Notes: generated by a model from the letters alone, not told the origin. 64,000 nt of DNA from [Flavobacterium] thermophilum (GCA_900450595.1 UGGS01000001.1:2232001-2296000), one strand, 5' to 3'; counted from the first letter of the stretch, positions 16,841-26,614 are shown. Numbers and translations are program-made.

Positions 16841-18028
16841 TCAAGCCATAAAATGTTTGTGATACATCACCGTTTCAACGATTTTTTCCGCTCTTGCCAA
16901 CCAAGTATGCTTTTCCATCACTTTCTTTCTTCCATTCTCAGCAATCTTCTGCAACGTTACTTTATCATCCAAAAATGACTGTATCCTAGCATGAGGATAT
17001 GGAGCAAAAGAGTACAAAAGAAGATCTTCTCCGTCCTTAAATTCACTTTCCAAAAATAGATTATTGTCTGTCAAACTAACGGATCCATTTAGCATAGTCG
17101 TAAAAATTCTCTCATGACCACCGTGAACGAAATTGGGCAAAACATTCAGAACAAGTTTGGAGTCCCTCATCTTCTCATATACATCTCCAAAACCAATAGC
17201 CCGATTCAACTTTATGGAATGATGATTAGTGAATAAAGTTTCCCATCCATTCCCATATACTTCAAATCTAGCATCCAACTTGGCCGTTTCCAAAACCGCT
17301 TCCATTCTTCTCCTGTTTCGTATATACAAATCTACATTCACAAGATGACTCCAAAAGTTAACGTGATGCATATATTCCTGATCAATTCCATAGTCGACAA
17401 ATACACTCTCAGCTATATCAATTAACGTTTGATTATGAGTATATAAATATTTTTCCATAATTGCATCAAACAATTTACCGATATACTTACCACAGTCTAT
17501 CCACTGTTTTCGGAAGTGATCTGGATTTGTAAACGTCCCCACAAATAAAATATCGATCTTTCTCTCTTCTATTGTCTTACTTGAAACAGAAACCTCATGA
17601 TACGAAGAACCATGAGGAATAAAAACTTTGGAATATACTCCATTCAAAAAGGTTCTTAGAAATGAAAGATGGGCTTGATCCACAGTCGAAACAATGAGAT
17701 TTTTTACTCCTTGGTTTAATCGATTTATATGATACATAGGATGGTCAACTAAAAAGGCGAATAATGGAATATTTAAATGATCATATAACGACTTATCTCC
17801 AACCTTTATGTCAATTCCCATGGCATTCATGGATAAGAAGAAAAATACCTCTTTTTCTCTTAAAACTCTTTCTAGTTCTGCTATCCATGAAGATGCTAGA
17901 AGATCTATAATTTTCACTTCAAAACCAAGTCGTTGAAAACTTGCAGCGAGATCTTGAATAAAATATCGAAGCACACCATACTGACTTTGCCCATTATAAA
18001 GGACAATCGTTTTATTTTGATCACTCAT
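16841..18028 (-). CDS. Glycosyltransferase, CgeB-like
   Basis: 395 residues from ATG 18028 with GAGGAGG seven bases upstream; a longer frame upstream is antisense-like sequence over pseF and is rejected. GT-B glycosyltransferase of the CgeB/DUF3880 type: the C-terminal half has FEVYGNGWE, LNVLPNFVHGGHERIF and MLNGSVSLTDNN, the donor-binding Rossmann side. Visibly more AT-rich than its neighbours pseG and pseF. It lies inside the pse operon, so it probably extends or adds sugars on the flagellin glycan. The acceptor is unknown. Confidence 0.8.
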   Translation of the reverse strand: MSDQNKTIVLYNGQSQYGVLRYFIQDLAASFQRLGFEVKIIDLLASSWIAELERVLREKEVFFFLSMNAMGIDIKVGDKSLYDHLNIPLFAFLVDHPMYHINRLNQGVKNLIVSTVDQAHLSFLRTFLNGVYSKVFIPHGSSYHEVSVSSKTIEERKIDILFVGTFTNPDHFRKQWIDCGKYIGKLFDAIMEKYLYTHNQTLIDIAESVFVDYGIDQEYMHHVNFWSHLVNVDLYIRNRRRMEAVLETAKLDARFEVYGNGWETLFTNHHSIKLNRAIGFGDVYEKMRDSKLVLNVLPNFVHGGHERIFTTMLNGSVSLTDNNLFLESEFKDGEDLLLYSFAPYPHARIQSFLDDKVTLQKIAENGRKKVMEKHTWLARAEKIVETVMYHKHFMA

Positions 18029-18053
18029 CGCTTCGCCTCCTCTAGTACACATG

Positions 18054-18779
18054 TTACACCACCGGTTTTTGCTGAACGTGGGCGTTGAGTTTGGCCACAT
18101 CGGGATGAGCCAGTAAAAACTGAACGACCTCGCTCGAACGAACGAGCCGATTCCCTTTGAAATGGTTCGCAACGGCCGCGCACAATTGATAGTCTTCTTC
18201 GGTATCCAACGTGATGCGCAACTGCGGTTGACAAATGTCTTTCGGCGCTTGAACATAGGTGCGGCGGAATTCAGTCGGAAATTCATAGGCGTAGTACGTC
18301 ACATGCTCACGATGACGCGGCTCTTTCCCATGATGATAAATGTATTCGAGCGCGGAAAACGACACCATTTCCACAACTAGACCACGCGGCAGCTCTCCTT
18401 CCACTATGACAATATCAGATGGCTCAGCCTTCATGGCCGCAACAATTTGATTGGCTAGTTCAAAATCAACAAACGGGCAATCCGCCGTCACGCGAATGAC
18501 ATAATCAGGCTGATGAGGCTTAGCGCACTCGTAATAGCGGGCAAGCACGTCGCCCTCTGAGCCGCGGAAACAAGATACGTGGCGTTTCTGGCACCAATTT
18601 TCAATCGCATCATCTTGCATCAGAGTGGACGTCGCCACCATCACTTCATCAATTTCTTCTACTTGTTGGCATCGTGAAACAACATAGTCCAACACAACCG
18701 TATCCCCAAGCGGCATGAGCACTTTTCCCGGCAGCCGGGACGATCCCATGCGCGCTTGAATGATGATGATCGTTTTCAA
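18054..18779 (-). CDS. pseF: PseF/SpsF-type cytidylyltransferase
   Basis: 241 residues from TTG 18779, six bases after GGAGG. Activates the nonulosonic acid as its CMP derivative for transfer by Maf. The N-terminus IIIIQARMGSSRLPGKVL is the SpsF/CMP-sugar nucleotidyltransferase signature, and VIRVTADCPFVD supplies metal ligands. B. subtilis SpsF has the same fold, but the pseI-pseG-pseC neighbours favour the CMP-pseudaminate role. Lies 12 bp after the ATP-grasp gene. Confidence 0.88.
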   Translation of the reverse strand: MKTIIIIQARMGSSRLPGKVLMPLGDTVVLDYVVSRCQQVEEIDEVMVATSTLMQDDAIENWCQKRHVSCFRGSEGDVLARYYECAKPHQPDYVIRVTADCPFVDFELANQIVAAMKAEPSDIVIVEGELPRGLVVEMVSFSALEYIYHHGKEPRHREHVTYYAYEFPTEFRRTYVQAPKDICQPQLRITLDTEEDYQLCAAVANHFKGNRLVRSSEVVQFLLAHPDVAKLNAHVQQKPVV

Positions 18780-18791
18780 GTCGATCCTCCT

Positions 18792-19757
18792 TCACCAATC
18801 AATCACAAAATCGGCCGGATGTCGAATTTGCCTCTTCTCTTTCGGTGAACGATGAAATGGATAATCGTCCAAATTCCTCCCCTGCGCCTCAAGAAAGAAC
18901 CAATAAAAACTGTCCAAACCCGCTTCGATGCTTAACGTCGAAGCCCCGCCAAAGCGGGGGTTGCACTCGATGAGATGAAACTGCCCCTCACGATCAATGA
19001 TCGCCTGCATCACCGCATGCCCGTATAACCCTAAATAGGAGGCGACAGCGGTACACATGCCCTCTAATTTTTCATTTCTGATCGTGGTGGTGATGTGCGA
19101 CTCCCCATTGACCACGTAATCTCTTTTTCGCGCTACTGCTCCTTTCGCTCGCCCCATCCGCGTCATGTAGAGATCGATGCTGATCTCTGTCCCAGCGATA
19201 AAAGGTTGAAAAACAGGGGCCTCCAGCTTCTTGGCATGCCGATTTGCTTCCTCTTTCGTTAAACAAATCCCTATGTTTCTCGCCCCCGCTCCGTAACGCT
19301 CCTTCACAACATAATCACCATCGTTCAGCTCTTCCAGCGAAAGCGCTGTCGGGATGACAGGAAACCCTTGAGCAGAGAGCAGTTCATAAAACCGCAACTT
19401 GTCAAAACAAATCTCAATCGCGCTCCGTTCAGACACCATGACAAATATACCGTTCTCTTCGAATACTTGACGATAGAACGAAAAGAACGGAAGCTCGCCA
19501 TCTCTTGTCGGTATAATAAAGCGGATGCACTTTTGACGGCAAATCGAAATGAATTCTTCAACAGTGAACTGTTCAAGTGAAGGCATGGGCCAAAATTCGT
19601 CGACAAAATATTGGCCAATGCAGCTACTGTTTCGATCAGCCCCGATCAAAATCCCTGGCATTCCGATTTTCTGCATGGCGCGTCGAACCGCTTGAAGCAA
19701 CGGAATCTTTTTGGAAATGCTGGTCACTAAGACGTGTATACGAACCACCTCTTTCAC
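18792..19757 (-). CDS. ATP-grasp protein of the pse operon
   Basis: 321 residues from GTG 19757; the start is uncertain since the only good purine run (AAAGAGGTGG) lies within the first codons. Carbamoyl-phosphate-synthase-like ATP-grasp fold: DGDYVVKERYGAGARNIG binds ATP and LIECNPRFGGASTLS supplies the Mg ligands E and N. Such enzymes join a carboxylate to an amine or thiol through an acyl phosphate. Embedded between a HAD gene and pseF, it may place an acyl or amino-acid group on the sugar, but the substrate is not shown. Conserved as an ATP-grasp/HAD pair in other clusters, to my recollection. Confidence 0.85.
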   Translation of the reverse strand: MKEVVRIHVLVTSISKKIPLLQAVRRAMQKIGMPGILIGADRNSSCIGQYFVDEFWPMPSLEQFTVEEFISICRQKCIRFIIPTRDGELPFFSFYRQVFEENGIFVMVSERSAIEICFDKLRFYELLSAQGFPVIPTALSLEELNDGDYVVKERYGAGARNIGICLTKEEANRHAKKLEAPVFQPFIAGTEISIDLYMTRMGRAKGAVARKRDYVVNGESHITTTIRNEKLEGMCTAVASYLGLYGHAVMQAIIDREGQFHLIECNPRFGGASTLSIEAGLDSFYWFFLEAQGRNLDDYPFHRSPKEKRQIRHPADFVIDW

Positions 19758-19780
19758 GAAACGCGGAAAAAGCCCCCCAC

Positions 19781-20455
19781 CTACAAACGCCTTTCAATCA
19801 ATTCGGTCAACGAATGAATCGTCATGTCCGCTTCGTATTCGTCCCCCAACTTCGTTCGCATATGATCGCCGACATCTCGAATGACCCGCACCGTGCCCAT
19901 CCCAAGCCTTTTCGCAGCAATAAAGTCTTTATTGGGGTTATCGCCGATGTATACGCAATCGCAAAAATCCAATCCCAAATCCTTCACCATCTTGCGATAC
20001 GGCGTCTCGCTCGGCTTCCAATGTTCTCTTCCCAAATCCCCGGTTACGATGATGGCATCTACGACATGCTCAAGTTCAAGCGCTTTGATTTTCGCCCATT
20101 GCATCGTCGAATCTCCATCCGTGATGATGCCGAGCTTTTTTCCTGCCTGTCGCAAATGAACCAGGACTTCCTTCGCATCATCATATAGCGAAATATCGGG
20201 CCGATGACTGCGGTAAAGACGGACGAGGCGGACAATATCGGCGTCAATCCCCAGTTGCTTGCATACGTCATCAAACACCCGTCCACGTCCATTTCGCCGC
20301 CATTCATCGATCAGCATTTGATGAATGCCGTCTATCCCTATGTCTGGACGCTGCTTCGCCAGCTCATTCGCCACCGCCCGAAATCCCGATCTGACGTAAT
20401 CGTGTTCACAATACAGCGTGTCGTCGAGGTCGAAGATGTATCCACTATAATCCAT
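19781..20455 (-). CDS. HAD-family hydrolase of the pse operon
   Basis: 224 residues from ATG 20455, five bases after TTGGAGG; the longer start at 20467 has no ribosome site. Class I HAD phosphatase: motif I DLDDT near the N-terminus, motif II IITDGD, and motif IV IGDNPNKD are all present, so it is likely active. It is the first gene of the continuous operon down to pseC and is 23 bp from the ATP-grasp gene. A phosphatase for a sugar or for the ATP-grasp substrate is a fair inference; no substrate is evident. Confidence 0.88.
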   Translation of the reverse strand: MDYSGYIFDLDDTLYCEHDYVRSGFRAVANELAKQRPDIGIDGIHQMLIDEWRRNGRGRVFDDVCKQLGIDADIVRLVRLYRSHRPDISLYDDAKEVLVHLRQAGKKLGIITDGDSTMQWAKIKALELEHVVDAIIVTGDLGREHWKPSETPYRKMVKDLGLDFCDCVYIGDNPNKDFIAAKRLGMGTVRVIRDVGDHMRTKLGDEYEADMTIHSLTELIERRL

Positions 20456-20542
20456 TAGTGCCTCCAAGTCATTTCAATTTTGATTACAAAAAACCCCTCT
20501 CCCTCTAGAAATGTTCATATATCAAGGCTTTTCGGCCTCTCA

Positions 20543-20572
20543 GGGGTGTCAAAAAATATTTTTCGACACCCC
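20543..20572. terminator. Long perfect hairpin upstream of the pse operon
   Basis: GGGGTGTC (20543-20550) pairs with GACACCCC (20565-20572); the bases between, AAAAAATATTTTTC, extend the stem almost completely. On either strand it is a very stable hairpin, about 90 bp upstream of the HAD start. It could be the terminator of whatever once lay upstream (minus strand), or an insulator or remnant element end. Confidence 0.6.
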
Positions 20573-20587
20573 CCCTTACATCCTTTT

Positions 20588-21240
20588 TTAGTTTTGTGGA
20601 TATCTTATAGACCCAGGGTGCGCTTCGCGGCCACGCCTGGATACATTTCCCTGACGTAGGGGGGAAGCGTATTCGATGCACCCTTGGATCTCCGCGTCGC
20701 TGATGAGAACGAACCTTCCTATGTCTCCGGGCGTCTTGGCGCCAACATTACCTCGTTCGGTCTCGTCATCAGGCGGAGGCCGGCCAAGCTTTCCTGAGGA
20801 CTCGAGGTCGCATGGATAGTATCTCGCCAGTCTCCCCAGTGTCATCCTGTTGTCTAACTCATATTTCGCAACCTTTGCATAATATACAAAAAAACAACCC
20901 GGATATTCGCATAAAAATAATTTTTTATACAAAAATTGTAAAATAATTAATTTTTATTCGGTCAAATCGTGCTTATTTCGAATTTTTATTCAGGATACGA
21001 AATGTGAGTAAGATTTCTTACGTGCCGCCCACCGATCGCGGGCGGCTTCCATCAGCGCACGGATTTTCGGTTTCTGTGTGCTTTCAATCCTTCGCTTTTC
21101 CGGTACACCTCGACGAACTCCTCTATCGTCCGGCCCGCGATATCGGCCGGAAACGGCGGCATGTCCAATACGGCCACCGCCATTTTTCCCAAATTCTGAA
21201 ATACGGTAGAGAACTTCGGAATCGAGTACGACTTCAAATC
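20588..21240 (-). pseudogene. Decayed coding sequence of unknown identity
   Basis: No intact gene lies between the pse operon and 22044. On the minus strand two short open stretches can be seen: around 21270-21052 (containing DMPPFPADIAGRTIEEFVEVYRKS in two pieces) and around 20840-20588 (containing GDIGRFVLISDAEIQG). They are separated by a small inverted-repeat element and by frame changes. I do not recognise the parent protein. The right side merges into an IS982 remnant. Confidence 0.4.
20858..21008. mobile_element. MITE-like element with IS1634-type ends
   Basis: 151 bp bounded by CTCATATTTCGCAACCT (20858-20874) and AGGATACGAAATGTGAG (20992-21008). Each end matches the 17-bp terminal repeat of the complete IS1634-type element at 15 of 17 positions. 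The interior is very AT-rich and has no gene. Flanking bases share only TAA/TTA, so a target duplication is not clear. Either a miniature non-autonomous derivative or a deletion remnant. Confidence 0.6.
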
Positions 21241-22037
21241 CAGTCCTCGAATCTTTCTGAATCTCTGTGATCCGGTACTGGTCAACCAAAACCGAAAATA
21301 CCGTCTCGATCCCTCACACTTTTTCTTTATTCATTCTTCCTATGACTCGGATGGACGATGCTAATGATTGTTTCGAGACGGCGTCCAAAAAGCGACTCGG
21401 TATTCTTCATACCGTTTTTGTTGCAGATCACGGCTGATGTCTTGATTCGTTACTTGAAGATACAGATTGAATCCGTCGTATCATTGCTTTTTCGAAGACA
21501 ATCCAATGTCGACCATTCCTCGAAATTGTTTAACACGCTACCTTCTTGCAACATGGCACAACGAAAACAGCAAGCTGACTACCAAAGCATAGACATGATG
21601 CTGGCTTCATTTGGCTCACGGTGGCAGATCCATTTCACCGCAAAACCAGGCTCTCGACAGCGGTGGTTGTACCGAGAACGTTCGAGAAACGGGCTGTCGG
21701 TGAACAAATTTCCCGTGATAAAACGGCGCCATTCCAATTCGGAAGAAAAGCCAAGCAGCTTTCCTAAAAGGTGAATCGCAATGGCCACGTCATCTTCTTG
21801 CTTAGCTAAGTTCCGATTGCGGCATTGAAAGATACATCCGAACTAGCAACAGTGAAGCAGAGACAAACACAAGAACATGGTGGCATATTGTTTTTGCCGT
21901 TCGGCTCGATCTGTAGGAACATGGAAGTGCTCTTGCATGGGGATTCTCCTTTCGAATGATGGTTGACGCTTTCATTCTACAGGAAATCCACCATCCAGAG
22001 CTATTTTTGCCTATCTGAATTTACCTACCGCAGGGTT
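21230..22037 (-). mobile_element. Decayed IS982-family remnant
   Basis: Sequence matches the intact IS982 copy at 29137-30137 in pieces: VDQYRITEIQKDS (for VDQYRITDIRANS), LLGKLLGFSSELEW (for LLGKLLGFSSERAW), FLERSRYNHRCREPGFAVKW. The right end CTACCGCAGGGT (~22026-22037) corresponds to CTAGCACCACGGGT of the intact copy. The left end is lost. Several frameshifts and internal deletions make it inactive; it is an older insertion than the 29-kb copy. Confidence 0.8.
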
Positions 22038-22043
22038 TTCTTT

Positions 22044-23210
22044 TTATTTAATTTGAATATGTGTCAAAACCTCTCTAAGAAGCCTTGTTGTAAATTTATA
22101 ATCTCTATAATCCACATGATTATCATTCAACAACTTTAAATTATGGGCTACATCACTATACTGCTTATTCAAATCACGCGCTTGATTAAACCAGTCTTTG
22201 GCTTTTGCGATTTGATCAAAATAGACAAGCATTACTCCTATATTATTAAATATAGACGGATTATTATACCCCTTTTTCACCAAATCATGTAATAATTCAA
22301 AGCTTTTATCATATGCATCCAATAAGAAATATAACACGCTATTATAAAACATGCATTCCTGATACGTTCTTCTATCAGATTGGTCGATCAACAACATCGC
22401 TTTTTGCAAATACGGTGAAGCAACATCCAAGTTATTTTGAAACAAATAACATATCCCCAACGATAAACTTACTTCAAATGGATTAAATCCCTTTTGCAGC
22501 AAATGTTGAAACAGTTCTTGATGCTCATATTGGCTAAAGATCGTTTTTACATCCTGTTTTTGTTTACTATAGTTCGCTGATGTATTACGATTATGAACAC
22601 GATACCGGATTAAAATGTCAGGAATATATACAAATTGGTAATCCCTTAGTAGCATTTTCAAAGAAATATCATAATCCGTTGCTCCACCACTATCGACATG
22701 AAACTCGAAATCACCTTTATATTTAAAAGCCATAGCTGAACCTAAGAAATAAGTTCTCTTAAATTGTTCAAGCAATAGATTTTCTGAGGTGATAAAAGAA
22801 GGGAAAGAAACAATCCTTCCAGTCGGCTTTCCAAACTCATCAATAATTTCATAGTCCCCCATAATCAACTCAGCACCATTGGCAAACGCTTCTGCTGTTT
22901 TCTCTAACCGCCAAGGCATAGCAATATCATCTTGGTCCATGAAAACAATATAATTGCTACCAGCTTCTTGAATTCCTCTTTTTATAGCTTGCGCGATACC
23001 AACATGATCTTGACAGACTAACTTAAATCGTTGATCACATTTTACTATTTCTTCAATCAAATTTCTCGAATTATCGCTACTTCCATCATCCACGTATATG
23101 ACCTCAAAGTTTGGATATGTTTGCTTTAACCAACTTTGCGCATTCTCATTTAAAAATTTTTCGCCGTTATAGACCGGGGTGATAATACTGAAAAATAACT
23201 GTCCACTCAT
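22044..23210 (-). CDS. GT2 glycosyltransferase with TPR-like C-terminus
   Basis: 388 residues from ATG 23210, with AAGGG eight bases upstream; the longer reading lies in the IS-flanking spacer. N-terminal GT-A domain of family 2: FSIITPVYNGEKFL, YVDDGSSDNSR, and the metal-binding MDQDD. Residues from ~250 to the end are helical repeats resembling TPRs (GICYLFQNNLDVASPYLQKAM, shown in part; GVMLVYFDQIAKAKDWFNQA). GT2-TPR fusions occur in flagellin and S-layer glycosylation clusters. AT-rich. Lies in the same direction as the pse and maf genes; the sugar is unknown. Confidence 0.85.
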   Translation of the reverse strand: MSGQLFFSIITPVYNGEKFLNENAQSWLKQTYPNFEVIYVDDGSSDNSRNLIEEIVKCDQRFKLVCQDHVGIAQAIKRGIQEAGSNYIVFMDQDDIAMPWRLEKTAEAFANGAELIMGDYEIIDEFGKPTGRIVSFPSFITSENLLLEQFKRTYFLGSAMAFKYKGDFEFHVDSGGATDYDISLKMLLRDYQFVYIPDILIRYRVHNRNTSANYSKQKQDVKTIFSQYEHQELFQHLLQKGFNPFEVSLSLGICYLFQNNLDVASPYLQKAMLLIDQSDRRTYQECMFYNSVLYFLLDAYDKSFELLHDLVKKGYNNPSIFNNIGVMLVYFDQIAKAKDWFNQARDLNKQYSDVAHNLKLLNDNHVDYRDYKFTTRLLREVLTHIQIK

Positions 23211-23278
23211 ACTAACAACCCTTTTTATTTGACTGGTGATTGATATACTGTAGTTGAGCAAATTTACTAACATAAATT

Positions 23279-24357
23279 GACAACCAAACAAAAAAGGAGA
23301 CATGAACCCGACTCCTTGGTTAAAATAGATGTGCTAACCAACCATTCACAAGGAGGCTCATGTCTCATGAATAGATTAGCACATCATCAAGGAATCCACA
23401 AGTTTTTCGTGGCGTTGGGGTTGGCGCTTTATTTCTCGAAACCGGTCATCAAGCATCTCGTTCATATTGTGGATGCCTTGACTACCAAGGGATTTTCGGG
23501 AACGTTGACCGATATCCATCACTGGAGTTTTCATCCCAACCATCGAACAACGCTCAGCCATTTTTCACGAAAAGCCCTTGGGATGAAGAGACGTTGCTTC
23601 GCAAACTCCAGCAATGGATCCTTCATCGCATCAAGCGAATCGCCAAACGGGAGACTCAACCCCTTTTTGTTTCGATTGATGATACCATTTGCCAAAAAAC
23701 GAAGCCTTCGTCACGGGCTGCACACGCCATTCAAGGGTGTGATTGGCATTTCTCTCACAAAGATCATCAATCTGTCTGGGGGCATTCGCTCGTTTGGCTG
23801 ATGGTGCACACCTTCACGCAGGCGTTCCCATTTGCGTTCCGCCTGTATGACAAGAAGGCGGGAAGGAGCAAAATCGACCTGGCGATTGAGATGCTTTCCT
23901 CGCTCAAGGTGAACCCGGATCGGCCGGTGTATGTGCTCATGGATTCGTGGTATCCGTCTAAGAAGCTCATCGAAGCCTGTCTGAAAAAGGGATTCCATGT
24001 CATCGCGATGCTCAAGACGAACCGGATTCTCTACCCGAAAGGCATCGCGATCCAAGCGAAGCAGTTTGCCCGCTATATCGAGCCAAAAGACACCCGCCTC
24101 GTCACGGTGGGTCAGGAGCGTTACCGCGTGTATCACTATGAAGGAGCGATCCATGGCCTCGATGACGCGGTGGTGCTGTTGGCCTGCGTGTACAGCATCG
24201 CCGAATCCCAGCAAGACCTCTCCGCCGGATTGGAGCTTCTTCGATCGCGGAAAGGCCATAGCGTCATAGAGTTCATTTATGACGCCGCAAAGCAAGATAT
24301 TCCCATTGATGTGATCAAAAAACAACTCCATGTCGCCTAAAGGGGAACTTGTTTGTC
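23279..24357 (+). mobile_element. IS4/IS701-like insertion sequence, approximate ends
   Basis: About 1.08 kb holding a single transposase. Near the edges GACAACCAAACAA (from 23279) and the complement GACAAACAAG (from 24357 inward) form a weak inverted repeat. No target duplication could be confirmed, so the ends are approximate. It lies between two glycosyltransferase genes and does not obviously break either. Confidence 0.65.
23367..24340 (+). pseudogene. Frameshifted DDE transposase (IS4/IS701-like)
   Basis: Starts at ATG 23367 after AAGGAGG. The first part reads in frame to SHF at about 23565; the sequence then continues one frame over as TKSPWDEETLLRKLQQW to the stop at 24340. The shift falls in the run TTTTT at 23561-23565; one more T would join the two parts as HFFTKSPWDEE. 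Later motifs SIDDTICQKT and LMDSWYPSKK supply DDE aspartates. Programmed slippage is possible but this family normally uses one frame, so mutation is likelier. Family assignment is from general resemblance. Confidence 0.75.
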
Positions 24358-25425
24358 TCTTGAGTAATGGAAATTATTGTAACAAAAAATGCTCATCTAC
24401 AGTGATATATTAAAAGTCTGAATGATCTACCCAAAAATCTTTTTGTTGCTCATAACCCATCTTAACCAACTCACTCTTAATCTCATCTGAATACATTGAA
24501 GCTATTATCACATAAGGTTTCAGTGCTTTTGACTGCAGTATTGTAGGAGAAAAAATAGGCAGATCAAATAAGAACTTATCCCATTTGGCTGGATCACTGT
24601 CTATAAATCCCTTTATCGCAAATTCAATCTCATTAATCGTCGAATACATTCTATAACCGCTACTTCCAGCTCCCCATATGTATATATCTCTCTGATTTTT
24701 TCTCGCATTATTTTGAAGTGAATGACGTAGTCTTTCTCTCTTCATTCTTTCTGCTGTATCAAATGGATCGCCTTTTTCTAGTAGTTTATACCATTTTTTA
24801 CAAAAATAATCCGTATTATTTTTAGGATGAGCTTTTCCTCTAGTAGCACCTTCATAATGATAAAGCAAAACATTAGGATTCCAAACATTGTAGTATCCTT
24901 TTTCCCATATTTTTAGGCATAGATCTACGTCATTATAAACAACATCCAATTCTTCATCAAAACCATCTACCTCTTCAAAAATCTTCCTAGATACCATTAA
25001 ACAGGCGCCTGTAACAGCTGAACAATTCCTTGTAACATAAAGCATCTCATTACTAGGAAAATTTGAAGGATAACCATAAAAAGCATGCCAAGCAGCCCCT
25101 TTGCCAATTACGACTCCAGCATGTTGAATAGTATTATTAGGATAAATCAATTTTGCTCCAACCGCTCCAATATGTGCTTGTTGTGCATAGCTAACTAACT
25201 CTTCAATCCAGTTATTAGTTATAACTTCCGTATCATTATTTAAAAACAATAAATAATCACCTTTAGATTTTTTAGCGGCTATATTATTTAATTTAGAGTA
25301 ATTGAATTCTATGGGCAAATCTATTATATGAATATTATCCATTTTTTGCAGTTCATCAAAAAACAAATACGTTTCTTCTTCCATACTATTATTATTGATT
25401 ATAATGATTTCAAAATTTCTATATA

Positions 25426-26614
25426 CATGCAACATGAAGAGTTAACTTCTCAGTCATCCTGCACACCCTAAGCGCTGCAGCACTTCCTCCGGACGTTCGT
25501 GGATGTAGTTGACAAACCGAGTAATGGCTTGAATGATATCGTTGCGATCCTTGTGAAATACATTGGCAATCACCGTATCTTTCAGCCATTTCCATAAGCG
25601 TTCGATCGGGTTCAGCTGTGGCGAATAGGGAGGAAGGTAAATAAAGTGAAAACACTGCCCTTCTTCCCGCAAAAACTCCTTGACCATCTTGGCATGGTGA
25701 ATGCGGGCGTTATCCAACACCAAGACCATGAGACGGTCTGGATAGCGCTCTTTGAGCATTCTCAAGAAATCCAAGAACGTCGCAGCATTGGCGGCAGTTG
25801 TTTGATGAAGCACCGTTTCACCATCATGGACGTTGACCGCGCCAAACAGCGATACGTGGGCATGATGGCCAAACGTCGGCACTTGTTTTTGGCGGCCGAC
25901 TTCCGACCATGTGGACCGCAAGACATGGTAAGAGCGGATATGGGTTTCATCGATGTACAGAAGAACAGCATCTTCTGTCTCCTTGGTGATCAAGTTTTTT
26001 TTTATCAGATCCATTTGTTTTTCAAATTGCTTTTGCTCATCCGGATTTCCTTTCGCCAGTGTGTACGTCGGTCGTGTCCACGACAGCCCTTTGCGGTGCA
26101 GGAGTTTTCGCAACGCTTCGCGGGAAATGGAAACACCGAATTGCTTTGCGACATAGGATTGCAGGAGTTTGGTGTTCCACGCCGAAGCGACGTCCCAGCC
26201 CAGTTCCGCGGGAGTGGTGGTCAATACAAGCTGTTTGATCTTTTCTTGCTGTTCTTCCGTGAGAAACGGCTCCCGCCCAGGGGCGAAATCCCGATGAAGC
26301 AAGAGCTCCAGACCGCCTTCGTTGAACAGCGACACATAATGGGAAACGGTTTGTCGGCACACGTTGACCATGGAGGCCACCTCTTTGCCCAAATAGCCTT
26401 CCATGACCAGGCGGACGGCCATCACACGTTGGCGAAGAAGGGTGTTTTTGATTTTCCGTTCCTGTTTGCGAAGTGTCCGAGGTGTCCATCCGTGATCGTT
26501 GGTGATTTTGAGACGTTTCATGCAGAATTCCGCTCCTTTTCCATGTTTTTCATTAGGAGCAGTATAACCAGAGTGGGCACCGCTTATGCGAAGGTTAACT
26601 TTTCAATGAGCATG
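25426..26614 (-). mobile_element. IS630-family insertion sequence, complete
   Basis: 1189 bp with imperfect terminal repeats CATGCAACATGAAGAGTTAAC (25426-25446) and, inverted, CATGCTCATTGAAAAGTTAAC (26614-26594), 16 of 21 matching. It sits in a TA-repeat target (CTATATA on one side, TATATATA on the other); IS630 elements duplicate TA, but TATA best restores the interrupted frame. It splits a glycosyltransferase gene. Confidence 0.88.
25454..26521 (-). CDS. IS630-family transposase
   Basis: 355 residues from ATG 26521, intact. N-terminal helix-turn-helix region (RLVMEGYLGKEVASMV and RQTVSHYVSLFNEGG), then the DDE core: YIDETHIRS, LVLDNARIHHAK and PPYSPQLNPIERLWKWLK, which is the IS630/Tc1-mariner signature with a catalytic DDE triad. 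Full length for the family and probably active. Transcribed in the same direction as the interrupted glycosyltransferase. Confidence 0.95.
   Translation of the reverse strand: MKRLKITNDHGWTPRTLRKQERKIKNTLLRQRVMAVRLVMEGYLGKEVASMVNVCRQTVSHYVSLFNEGGLELLLHRDFAPGREPFLTEEQQEKIKQLVLTTTPAELGWDVASAWNTKLLQSYVAKQFGVSISREALRKLLHRKGLSWTRPTYTLAKGNPDEQKQFEKQMDLIKKNLITKETEDAVLLYIDETHIRSYHVLRSTWSEVGRQKQVPTFGHHAHVSLFGAVNVHDGETVLHQTTAANAATFLDFLRMLKERYPDRLMVLVLDNARIHHAKMVKEFLREEGQCFHFIYLPPYSPQLNPIERLWKWLKDTVIANVFHKDRNDIIQAITRFVNYIHERPEEVLQRLGCAG

Noticed and set aside
16841..18286. 481-codon reading of the CgeB-like glycosyltransferase
   Set aside because: The first 86 codons overlap pseF out of frame; ATG 18028 has a strong ribosome site.
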